DNA from: an uncultured Bacteroidales bacterium
GTDB lineage: Bacteria > Bacteroidota > Bacteroidia > Bacteroidales > WCHB1-69
Reading direction: 5' to 3'
Assembly (NCBI GenBank): GCA_937901455.1
Contig: CALDIA010000098.1
Location: 1-14,592, forward strand
Length of the DNA stretch: 14,592 bases
The position numbers were made by a program, and so were the translations under genes. The notes under the pieces were generated by a model that saw only the letters and a list, made by a program, of their open reading frames with translations, did not search any database and had not been told where the DNA came from. This document shows positions 1 through 6,090 of the stretch, in pieces; the stretch's first letter is position 1, and every line of letters begins with the position of its first letter.

Positions 1-1
1 G

Positions 2-601
2 ATGAGGAAACCCTGGTCACAGATGTTTAACTGTGAATTTGTACTGTCAGAAAATGAGTATCTGAATTTCATGGGAGATATGCAGCCCATGACCACATTT
101 ATTGATGTGGATGAGGAGAATATTGAAGATATGGAGGCCTGGAACCCAGATATTCGCTCAAAGACCACCATCCGTTCCACGCCCACCCGTCACTTTGTTG
201 ATACGTCAATCGCCTGCCGCTCGTTGAATGTGATGCCTGAGGATTTGCTTCGCGACCTGAATAGCTTCGGGCTTTTCTTTGAGGATATGGCGGTGCGTGA
301 CCTGAGGGTGTATGCGGGCACGTTAGGCGGCGAGGTGCGCCATTATCGTGACAACGCCGGACTTGAATGCGATGCTGTAGTACATCTGGAAAACGGCCGC
401 TGGGGAGCTGTTGAGATTAAGTTGGGCGGTGATGATTTGATAGAGGAAGGCGCATCATCACTGAAAACGCTAAAGAAAAAGATTAAAGAGAAGAGTAGTG
501 AAAAATCCCCCTCGTTCATGATGGTGTTGACGGCTGTTGGTGGAGCATATCAACGTGAAGACGGCGTTTATGTTGCGCCCATCAACCTGCTAAGGCCGTA
601 A
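2..601 (+). CDS. ATP-binding protein, DUF4143 C-terminal part (5' partial or mosaic)
   Basis: The last ~160 residues match the DUF4143 domain that follows the AAA_14 ATPase core in a large Bacteroidetes family. Landmarks are IEDMEAW, then IRSKTTIR, HFVDTSIA, FFEDMAVRDLRVY, a nuclease-like GLECDAVVHL and AVEIKLG, and a C-terminal APINLLRP. The E-C-D and E-I-K pattern resembles a PD-(D/E)XK-like core. The ATPase half (Walker A and B) is absent, so the gene either runs in from the left edge or is broken. The frame is open to base 2. The first ~40 residues (about 2-118) do not look like the normal lead-in to IEDMEAW and may come from another gene. ATG 23 overlaps a TAA (28-30) in another frame and is an alternative start. 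These proteins are often seen in mobile or defence-like settings, but their cellular role is not well established. Confidence 0.75.
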   Translation: MRKPWSQMFNCEFVLSENEYLNFMGDMQPMTTFIDVDEENIEDMEAWNPDIRSKTTIRSTPTRHFVDTSIACRSLNVMPEDLLRDLNSFGLFFEDMAVRDLRVYAGTLGGEVRHYRDNAGLECDAVVHLENGRWGAVEIKLGGDDLIEEGASSLKTLKKKIKEKSSEKSPSFMMVLTAVGGAYQREDGVYVAPINLLRP

Positions 602-691
602 AATCAGCGGCAGTGTTTCATCCCATGTGTCCGGGTTGGGTTTTCGATGAACTTTATCGTCGTGCAGAGGCAGCTCACGGCAGACGACCTG

Positions 692-1963
692 TTATGGCTC
701 AACTTTCAACCTCCAGCAGCCACCGCCACACGGGCACAACCTCGATGTCGCATCCGCCGTGGTGGAGCGTGTCCGGCTACCGCGCGCGACAACCAGCAGA
801 CTTTTCAGTCCTAACAGACTTTTCAGTTTCACCAAGGCGGCGGTCTCGCGCTTCAGGGTCTGTTCGTCCGCGAGGTTGTAGCACACCTGTATTCCGGTCC
901 CCTCGTCCGGCAAATAGAAATCCACCTCTATGTTCTTGTTGTAGAAATACACATCGGACCCGTAGCGGCGATGCAGCGCCACCGCAACGATATTCTCCAG
1001 CAGCGAGGTGTTGGGGTCGAGCAGGAAAAGGTTAAGCAGCCCGTTGTCCACAAAATAGTGCTTCTTCACGGTTTCCTTCTCCACAAACTTGGTGGCATAG
1101 TTCTCCAGCGAGAAGACCATGCAGGCCTCCTCCATGAAACGCACGTAGTTCATCACCGTGCCCGGATTGGTGGAGACGCCGGCGCTCTTTATCAGGTTGC
1201 TGATGCGGTTATACGCCACCGGCTGCCTCACATTGTCGGCAAGCCTGCGCATGGTCATTCGCAGCGCCTCCTCGTTGCGCACCCCGTTGCGCACCACCAC
1301 ATCGCTGAAAAATATCTTGTTGTAGATGTTCGTCAGCCAGGCCCTCTTGGCGACCACATTCACCAGTTCCGGGAAACCGCCATAGTAGAAATAGTCGTTG
1401 AACAGCCGTGCCACATCGTCTCTCTCCCTGCCCAAATACCAGTGTCCGGTCAACTCCATGCCTTTTGCCCTCAGGTACTCGCCGAAAGAGAACGGGTACA
1501 CGTCGTTCACCCAGTAGCGTCCCCCCAAGGTGGTCGCGATGTCGCGGCTGAGCATTTTCGCGTTGCTGCCGGTGATATGAACCTTGTACTTCTGGTTGGC
1601 CAACCTGCGTGCGAAGAACTGCCAGCCGTCAATGTTCTGAATCTCGTCCAAGAACAGAACCGGCGTGCAGTCGAAAAGCGACCTGTGCGCCTGCAGCAGC
1701 ACATCCAACTCCTCGGCTCTGATATTGCACAGCCGCTCGTCATCAAAACTCACATACAGCATTTCCTCTACACGATGTCCCTGGCTCACAAGCTGATTCA
1801 TCCGCTGGTAAAGCAGGTAGGACTTTCCCGCCTGTCGCACGCCGACAAAAACATAGTTGCCGTTTTCCTCGAACACCATATCGCGTTCCGTCAAACTTAT
1901 ATCACCGACAAGTCGTTGGTTATCAATGATAATACTCTGTAAAAGTTCCTTGTGTACTGCCAT
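692..1963 (-). CDS. AAA_14/DUF4143 ATP-binding protein with a frameshifted C-terminus
   Basis: This is a predicted P-loop ATPase of the AAA_14 plus DUF4143 family. From the start at 1963 it has Walker A GVRQAGKS at residues 41-48, Walker B VLFLDEIQ near 102-109, a sensor-like ITGSNAKML near 130-138, and the DUF4143 landmarks YPFSFGEYLRA, YYGGFPE and HYFVDNGLLNLF followed by a nuclease-like VDFYLPDE. I chose the ATG at 1963 (MAVHKELL) over the longer ORF from 1996 because a promoter -7 box at 1986-1993 lies inside the longer version. The last ~28 residues are rich in R, T and C and unlike the family. Shifting the frame by one base near 773-777 restores a family-like tail containing DIEVVPVWRWLLE, with a stop at 699-701. 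The reading frame is therefore probably damaged only at its 3' end, by loss of one C in a CC run. It is convergent with the related gene at 2-601. Confidence 0.88.
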   Translation of the reverse strand: MAVHKELLQSIIIDNQRLVGDISLTERDMVFEENGNYVFVGVRQAGKSYLLYQRMNQLVSQGHRVEEMLYVSFDDERLCNIRAEELDVLLQAHRSLFDCTPVLFLDEIQNIDGWQFFARRLANQKYKVHITGSNAKMLSRDIATTLGGRYWVNDVYPFSFGEYLRAKGMELTGHWYLGRERDDVARLFNDYFYYGGFPELVNVVAKRAWLTNIYNKIFFSDVVVRNGVRNEEALRMTMRRLADNVRQPVAYNRISNLIKSAGVSTNPGTVMNYVRFMEEACMVFSLENYATKFVEKETVKKHYFVDNGLLNLFLLDPNTSLLENIVAVALHRRYGSDVYFYNKNIEVDFYLPDEGTGIQVCYNLADEQTLKRETAALVKLKSLLGLKSLLVVARGSRTRSTTADATSRLCPCGGGCWRLKVEP

Positions 1964-1985
1964 TTCACTATCTTTTTCCAGACGG

Positions 1986-1993
1986 CAAAAATA
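1986..1993 (-). promoter_or_regulatory. Bacteroidales -7 promoter box for the AAA_14 gene
   Basis: On the minus strand the bases read TATTTTTG, an exact TAnnTTTG match. It lies about 22 nt upstream of the ATG at 1963, giving a short leader of roughly 15-20 nt. No clear -33 TTG sits at the usual spacing. It supports the shorter start codon. Confidence 0.6.
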
Positions 1994-2011
1994 CATTTTT
2001 TTCGTTACAAA

Positions 2012-2075
2012 CTAAAAGAAATCATAAATTATTTCATTTGCTAACTAAAAAAGCGGCTGTTTCTTTTAGCTAACT
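2012..2075. repeat. 10-bp inverted repeat with an overlapping GCTAACT direct repeat
   Basis: CTAAAAGAAA at 2012-2021 is mirrored perfectly by TTTCTTTTAG at 2060-2069. GCTAACT also occurs twice, at 2040-2046 and 2069-2075. The arms are 38 nt apart in AT-rich DNA just upstream of the AAA_14 promoter. It could be a regulatory site or the scar of a lost element. I see no matching transposase. Confidence 0.45.
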
Positions 2076-2115
2076 GTCTTAGACCGGTTGCTCCATACAA
2101 ACGATTGATTCCGTT

Positions 2116-2223
2116 ATGACCGACAAACTCACTATCACCACCCAAACAGGCCAGACCGTCGAGGCAAGGTGTCTGAGCATTGAGTTGGTCATCTGCGACG
2201 AGAGTGAGAGTGTACTTGGGTAA
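2116..2223 (+). pseudogene. N-terminal remnant, probably of a DUF1848 protein
   Basis: A 35-codon ORF begins MTDKLTITTQTGQTVEA. I recall this as the start of Bacteroidales DUF1848-domain proteins, where it is followed by a stretch like APVIVSASR and then a domain of over 250 residues. Here the match ends after TVEA; the next 18 residues are unrelated and a TAA follows at 2221-2223. None of the rest of the domain is visible. The simplest reading is the 5' stub of a deleted gene. The family assignment rests on memory of one short segment, so it is tentative. A real small protein is possible, but I see no promoter box. Confidence 0.45.
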
Positions 2224-2259
2224 GAGGGTTATTGTAAATGTTCAACCGTCCCATATTTG

Positions 2260-2528
2260 TCATTTTTCAGGGAAAGTCTTGGGGAAGACCATGTCCTCCA
2301 CTTCGGCCGCCTTTTCGAGTATGTCGCGGCGCATCATCGGCTCGCCGCCTGCCAGGAGGGCGAAGTTGATGCCGAGGCTGGCAGCCTCCTCGAAGACAGC
2401 CTTCCATTGGTCGGGCGAGAGCGAGGATTTACGATTGTCGGTATTGCAGTAGGCCTTGCCCATGATGCCGCGGATAGCGGTGCTCCTGTATTCCTGGATG
2501 TTGATATCTGTGGTGCACTGGAAGAGGG
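2260..2528 (-). pseudogene. Radical SAM protein fragment
   Basis: The reading frame contains LSPDQWKAVFEEAASLGI followed by FALLAGGEPMMRRDILEKAA and VEDMVFP. This is the GGEP motif and flanking strand-helix of a radical SAM TIM barrel. The cluster-binding CX3CX2C motif that should precede it is absent, and the frame stops only about 14 residues after the GGEP region, where family members continue with something like IFTNGT. About 75 recognisable residues remain of a protein normally over 300 long, so it cannot be functional. The open frame continues to 2580 inside the nitroreductase gene, but that part is a shadow; the nitroreductase stop is at 2529-2531. The fragment directly follows that gene, so it may once have been the third gene of the unit. 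Confidence 0.7.
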
Positions 2529-3209
2529 CTATTTTTTCCAGGTGAAATTCTCTTTGCCGGCCCCTATCTCGAAGTGGCACTTGGCGATACCGAGGTCCGT
2601 CTGCGTATAGCTGGATAGTGCGAAGCGCGCTTTCGCCTCAACGCGGTTGTCAGGATGCAGAATAAAGAAGAACTTCTGTTGATTGATGGCGGTCGGTGCC
2701 AGCAGAGCAGCCTCCACCCCCTTGACGAACCAGTCGGGGTATGCGGTACCGCTTTTGTTTTCCGTCACGTCACTGACGGCTTTCTTCTGTGGGTGCTGCA
2801 CGCCCTGCGTGGCGCCATAGCCAAGGGCGATGACACTGTTGAGCACCTCCCCCGCACCGATGGCGTATTGGTCGGGCTGCTTGCGGAAAGTCAGCCCTAC
2901 CCAGCAGGTGTTCAGTCCCATCGTTTGTGCCTGTAGTACGATCTGCTCGCCATAGTAGCCCAGCGCTTCGTCTGAGCCTTTTTGACCAACCATGACGATA
3001 TAGTTGCTTACTCCGCTGAACTTGCCGTATTTGGCAAGTCCGCCGGCAAAGGCTTTGGGTTCGTTGGTCACCAACTGTATATGTAGCCCAGCTAATTGAT
3101 TGTATTCATCAATGAGGGCTTGCAGTTTGGTTATTTTCTCTGCTTCGATGGCGATATCCTGGTACTGCCGCACGCTGTGACGGGCAATAATGGCTTCTTG
3201 TAAATTCAT
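2529..3209 (-). CDS. Nitroreductase family protein (TM1586-type)
   Basis: A flavin-dependent oxidoreductase of 226 residues, full length for the TM1586-type putative nitroreductases. The N-terminus has the FMN-phosphate signature RHSVRQY at residues 9-15. The middle has SNYIVMVGQ, GYYGEQIVLQAQ and the typical LNTCWVGL. A second half has GVEAALLAPTAINQQKF, and the C-terminus ends with IAKCHFEIGAGKENFTW. Members are cytoplasmic and are expected to bind FMN and use NAD(P)H; the natural substrate is unknown. The ATG at 3209 lies 5 nt after the stop of the SGNH hydrolase gene, so the two are almost certainly co-transcribed. No promoter is visible between them. Nothing in the protein looks damaged. 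Confidence 0.93.
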   Translation of the reverse strand: MNLQEAIIARHSVRQYQDIAIEAEKITKLQALIDEYNQLAGLHIQLVTNEPKAFAGGLAKYGKFSGVSNYIVMVGQKGSDEALGYYGEQIVLQAQTMGLNTCWVGLTFRKQPDQYAIGAGEVLNSVIALGYGATQGVQHPQKKAVSDVTENKSGTAYPDWFVKGVEAALLAPTAINQQKFFFILHPDNRVEAKARFALSSYTQTDLGIAKCHFEIGAGKENFTWKK

Positions 3210-3214
3210 TAGCT

Positions 3215-4090
3215 TTATTTTTTAGTGAGTATTTCCGTGATACATTTTTCAAAGCGGGGCAGCCACCAGAGTTGGTAACCGGCGCGCGTGGGGTGGATGC
3301 CGTCCGGGGCCATGTAGAGGTCGAAGTTTTTGCGCCCATCGGCGTTGAATGCCGTGTCGGTGGTCATATCCAAGATATACGCACCCCATTTGTCAGCTAT
3401 TTTATAGGCATTGTCAAGCATCGCCTTGTACTGCTGGTCGTCGCTCAGGAATGGCGAAGTGTAAATCAGCACTGGGCAATGCCAGTTGTCGCGCACATAC
3501 GCCATGATATACTCCATGCCGCCGAGCGTTGTGGCAAGGTCGAAGTCCGCGGCGTCGAAGCCTTTGCTGATGGAGCCGATGCTCTCTGCGGGCAGGCGGG
3601 AATCATTGGTGGAGAGCTGCAACACGAACAGGTCGGGCTTCACCTCCAGTGGCAGATCGTGGATGCGGGCGGTGAAGGAGAGGTCCTCCTTGCTTGGGTC
3701 AGCCCCGATGATTTGCGTAAGGATGGCCGCCATCTCTTCCGTTGCGAGGATGTTGGCAATCGTGGTGCCTGACGCCGCCTCTTTGTAGCAGGTAGCCCCA
3801 TTGTGCTTGGCAAGCATGTCGGCCGTGGCCTCCCCATGGGCGGTCAAACCGAACGTGATGGAGGACCCTAACCAGAAGATGGTCTTGCCTTGCAGCGGGC
3901 TTTTCTTCAGCGTTTTAAGGCTGTCGAGACTGTACTTAGGCGCGTTGCCGGGAAGTTCGTCCTGCGCATAGATGCCCTTCTGTGTGATACCCGTACAGAC
4001 AATCTGATGCGGCGGCAGGGTTTGCCGGCTGCAGGAAAACAACATTGAGCAGAAAGCTACGAAGGCGAAAACAGGAATGCTTTTTTTCAT
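3215..4090 (-). CDS. SGNH/GDSL-family hydrolase lipoprotein
   Basis: A 291-residue exported esterase-like protein. The N-terminus is a lipoprotein signal: MKKS, a hydrophobic stretch, then LFSC with the lipidated Cys at residue 20. SGNH blocks follow in order: GSSIT at 75-79 with nucleophile Ser77, the oxyanion Gly in AASGTT near 108, LSTND with Asn162, and DGIH with Asp263 and His266 completing the triad. The sequence has GSS rather than GDS at the nucleophile, a variant I know from other SGNH proteins, so activity is expected. It would sit in an envelope membrane; likely substrates are acyl or acetyl esters on carbohydrates or lipids, but none can be named from sequence. It is the first gene of a unit with the nitroreductase. 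I could not find a good TAnnTTTG box upstream. Confidence 0.92.
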   Translation of the reverse strand: MKKSIPVFAFVAFCSMLFSCSRQTLPPHQIVCTGITQKGIYAQDELPGNAPKYSLDSLKTLKKSPLQGKTIFWLGSSITFGLTAHGEATADMLAKHNGATCYKEAASGTTIANILATEEMAAILTQIIGADPSKEDLSFTARIHDLPLEVKPDLFVLQLSTNDSRLPAESIGSISKGFDAADFDLATTLGGMEYIMAYVRDNWHCPVLIYTSPFLSDDQQYKAMLDNAYKIADKWGAYILDMTTDTAFNADGRKNFDLYMAPDGIHPTRAGYQLWWLPRFEKCITEILTKK

Positions 4091-4195
4091 AGTTTTATTT
4101 TTAAAAATTAAATGATGTGTTTTATATCGTTATGGGCACAGGCAGTCTTGACGCACCTTGCACGGTTTCGCTTTCCGTGTTCATCCCGAAATAAA

Positions 4196-4226
4196 ACGTT
4201 GTCCGAGCAAACGCATCGGACAACGT
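4196..4226 (-). terminator. Intrinsic terminator after the ferritin-like gene
   Basis: The arms CGTTGTCCGA (4197-4206) and TCGGACAACG (4216-4225) form a perfect 10-bp stem with a 9-nt loop, extended by one A-T pair. On the minus strand it is followed by TTTTATTT. It lies 60 nt after the stop of the gene ending at 4287 and upstream of the SGNH gene, so it separates two transcription units. Confidence 0.75.
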
Positions 4227-4286
4227 AGGGGGTGATACAATTTGATCAGTTATTTTGCGGGTTCCCACTTGCAGCGGACCGATGGG

Positions 4287-4745
4287 CTAAAGTGCCGTTT
4301 TCACGAGCCACGGCTTCTCACCGATGCATTCGATGAGACCCAGCTGCTCCTCGCTCCAGTACATGTCCTCTTCCTCGTCTTTCAGGTATTCTTTCATCAT
4401 GTCGAAAGTGGTGAGGTCGTCCTTGATGCCGTCCATGCACTTGCGCAGAAATTCAATGCCTTGCACAGAGACCTGATAGTCAGCCTTCAGAAATTCGATG
4501 GGGTTCTGATACAGGGTTTGGGCCTGAACCGCCTCCTGCTTCAGTTCGCCGCCGAGGTCGAGCAGACGGCCGATGAACTGATCCACAAAACCGGCTTCCT
4601 CTTCCGCATGTTCCAGATATTTGGCCTCCAATTTCTTGAAACCTAATGAACCGAAAATCTTGGCTTGCAGTTTATGCTGGAAAGACTGCGCATTAAGGTT
4701 CGTGATGAAAAATTGTAATGCTTCAATTGATTTTTCTTTTTCCAT
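4287..4745 (-). CDS. Bacterioferritin-like (ferritin-like four-helix) protein
   Basis: A 152-residue, largely helical, Glu-rich protein whose length and register match bacterioferritin. GFKKLEAKYLEHAEEEAGFV aligns without gaps to the bacterioferritin second helix, and LKDEEEDMYW then LGLI matches the fourth-helix region LRDEEGHIDW. By this alignment several di-iron ligands are replaced: the first Glu (position 18 in E. coli Bfr) by Leu17, His54 by Phe53 and His130 by Asp. Glu50 and the Glu of DEEE are kept. The haem-ligand Met52 aligns with Ala51. It is thus a ferritin-fold protein that may not oxidise iron in the usual way. It is monocistronic, with a promoter at 4783-4790 and a terminator at 4196-4226, and diverges from an AraC-family gene that may regulate it. 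Confidence 0.75.
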   Translation of the reverse strand: MEKEKSIEALQFFITNLNAQSFQHKLQAKIFGSLGFKKLEAKYLEHAEEEAGFVDQFIGRLLDLGGELKQEAVQAQTLYQNPIEFLKADYQVSVQGIEFLRKCMDGIKDDLTTFDMMKEYLKDEEEDMYWSEEQLGLIECIGEKPWLVKTAL

Positions 4746-4782
4746 ATTTCTTTAAGTTTTATGAACTGTAATTTTTAAGCTG

Positions 4783-4790
4783 CAAAGATA
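4783..4790 (-). promoter_or_regulatory. -7 promoter box for the ferritin-like gene
   Basis: The minus strand reads TATCTTTG, an exact TAnnTTTG match, 37 nt upstream of the ATG at 4745, giving a leader of about 30 nt. I do not see a good -33 TTG, which would fit a promoter needing an activator. Confidence 0.6.
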
Positions 4791-4841
4791 ACATTATCCC
4801 CTTATGTCAGCATCTATCTTTTTTGAACAAAAATTAGTCTG

Positions 4842-4857
4842 AAACGAACATTCGTTT
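4842..4857. promoter_or_regulatory. Palindromic candidate operator in the divergent intergenic region
   Basis: AAACGAA (4842-4848) and TTCGTTT (4851-4857) form a perfect inverted repeat with a 2-nt centre. It is nested in a second pair, ACAAAAA (4827-4833) and TTTTTGT (4855-4861). It lies about 50-60 nt upstream of the ferritin-like gene's -7 box and about 65 nt upstream of the araC -33, a suitable place for a regulator of either gene. Confidence 0.4.
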
Positions 4858-4919
4858 TTGTGAATTTTCATTGGAATCACAGAGACACATCAAGCCGCCT
4901 TTCCACCACAGAAACTTCA

Positions 4920-4952
4920 ATTGAATATATATTCGTAATTTATGTACATTTG
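4920..4952 (+). promoter_or_regulatory. Promoter of the AraC-family gene, with a 12-bp palindrome in the spacer
   Basis: A -33 ATTG (4920-4923) is followed after 21 nt by TACATTTG (4945-4952), an exact TAnnTTTG. The predicted leader to the ATG at 4973 is only about 15 nt. The perfect palindrome GAATATATATTC (4923-4934) sits in the spacer, where a bound protein would block transcription. Confidence 0.65.
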
Positions 4953-4972
4953 CGGCCAAACATTAATGAGCT

Positions 4973-5881
4973 ATGTATGATCTTCGGAATTTTCTTTTGT
5001 CTGTGGTAGGCATACCTGAAGAGGAGGTGTCATCCAGGGAGGTTTATTGTTGCGAAAACGACACAAAGCGGACATTTCTCACCAACGAGATGCAGGGAAC
5101 CTTGGCTGGATATTCATACACCTTGGTTTGCGCAGGATGGATTAAGATTATTTACAACGACCGTGAACTGACACTCCTGTCTGGCGACATGTTCATCTAC
5201 ACTCCGGGCTTTCAAGTTTCCATTCTCGGTGGGTCGGATGACTATCGTTCCCTATGCCTGATATCAGATGAATGGACAACGCTGGAGATGCCTATAGTGC
5301 GCAATCTGGTCCATTTGGCCTATCATCCGACAGCCGCACTTGGGCAGCCCGTTGTTCATCTTTCTGAGCAGCAGGCCAAGCATTTTCAGCAACGGATGAA
5401 GGAGATTATACGTTATCAGAAATTATCACATCGGTTTAAAGAAGAGAGCATACGCATGCTCTATTCGCTTTTCCTGCTTGATCTTATGGATGTAATGGAG
5501 CGTTCCACAGGCTATTCTTTCCACAGTGAAAGGGCTACCGAGCTGTTCATTGCTTTCATGCGTCTTTTGCCAAAGCACTTTATTGAGCACCATGAGATTG
5601 AATTCTATGCTTCCCGCCTATTTGTCACCACCACTCACCTATCGCGGGTTGTTCGCCAGATAAGCGGCCGTACTGTGAGCGACTACATCAACCAAATGCT
5701 CGTCATGGAGGCGGTGTGGCTGTTGCGGAGCACCAATCTCAGCATTGCAGTCATTTCCGAGCGCCTGCATTTTGCCGACCAGTCAAGTTTCAGCAGGTTT
5801 TTTGTGAGAATGAAGGGGGTCAGACCGAAAGAGTTTCGGATGCGGAAATATGGGGATAAAACAGCCGACCAATCAAAATGA
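4973..5881 (+). CDS. AraC-family transcriptional regulator
   Basis: A 302-residue DNA-binding regulator. Residues ~45-100 look like the cupin-type sensing half (YTLVCAGWIKIIY, LLSGDMFIYTPGF). The C-terminal ~95 residues are a typical AraC double helix-turn-helix: FYASRLFVTTTHLSRVVRQI at 211-230, then SIAVISERLHFADQSSFSRF at 257-276, followed by the family signature GVRPKEFR at 282-289. The effector cannot be read from sequence; AraC proteins with this layout usually bind a small molecule in the N-terminal domain and act as dimers. It is transcribed divergently from the ferritin-like gene, so control of that gene, of itself, or both is a reasonable inference. It has its own promoter at 4920-4952. 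Both domains appear complete. Confidence 0.95.
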   Translation: MYDLRNFLLSVVGIPEEEVSSREVYCCENDTKRTFLTNEMQGTLAGYSYTLVCAGWIKIIYNDRELTLLSGDMFIYTPGFQVSILGGSDDYRSLCLISDEWTTLEMPIVRNLVHLAYHPTAALGQPVVHLSEQQAKHFQQRMKEIIRYQKLSHRFKEESIRMLYSLFLLDLMDVMERSTGYSFHSERATELFIAFMRLLPKHFIEHHEIEFYASRLFVTTTHLSRVVRQISGRTVSDYINQMLVMEAVWLLRSTNLSIAVISERLHFADQSSFSRFFVRMKGVRPKEFRMRKYGDKTADQSK

Positions 5882-5918
5882 CTGGTTATCTGTTTGTTAA
5901 GATTGAGACACAGGCCTA

Positions 5919-6056
5919 TTACACCTCTTTCCACTCCACGTCTTCGATTTCTTTGTAGCGGGTATGGAGTTCAATGAAACGTTTCTCGACTTTATTGACG
6001 ACAAACACTTTACGAAGCAACCTATGAGCCACCAGCGCGCAACTGCCTATACACAT
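5919..6056 (-). CDS. Small ORF of 45 residues downstream of the glycosyltransferase
   Basis: I do not recognise this ORF. It starts MCIGSCALVAHRLLRK and ends FIELHTRYKEIEDVEWKEV, charged and helical at the C-terminus. Codons in the second half (GTC AAT AAA GTC GAG, ATC GAA GAC GTG GAG TGG) look like real coding sequence. It lies 34 nt after the glycosyltransferase stop on the same strand and converges with araC, leaving 37 nt. The short length and membrane-like N-terminal stretch suggest either a small protein in the glycosyltransferase unit or the C-terminal remnant of a larger one. No separate promoter or convincing ribosome-binding site is visible. Confidence 0.4.
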   Translation of the reverse strand: MCIGSCALVAHRLLRKVFVVNKVEKRFIELHTRYKEIEDVEWKEV

Positions 6057-6090
6057 CCGGATTTTAGCAGATTTTTCGTGAAAATAAAAT

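Noticed and set aside
613..1942. Long plus-strand frames (140 and 323 residues) opposite the AAA_14 ATPase gene
   Set aside because: They are antisense shadows of a clearly recognisable ATPase; their composition is odd and no family motif or promoter supports them.
3215..4090. GSS in place of GDS at the SGNH nucleophile as a sign of inactivation
   Set aside because: The Ser, Gly, Asn, Asp and His blocks are all present and in order, and GSS variants occur in active-looking SGNH families.
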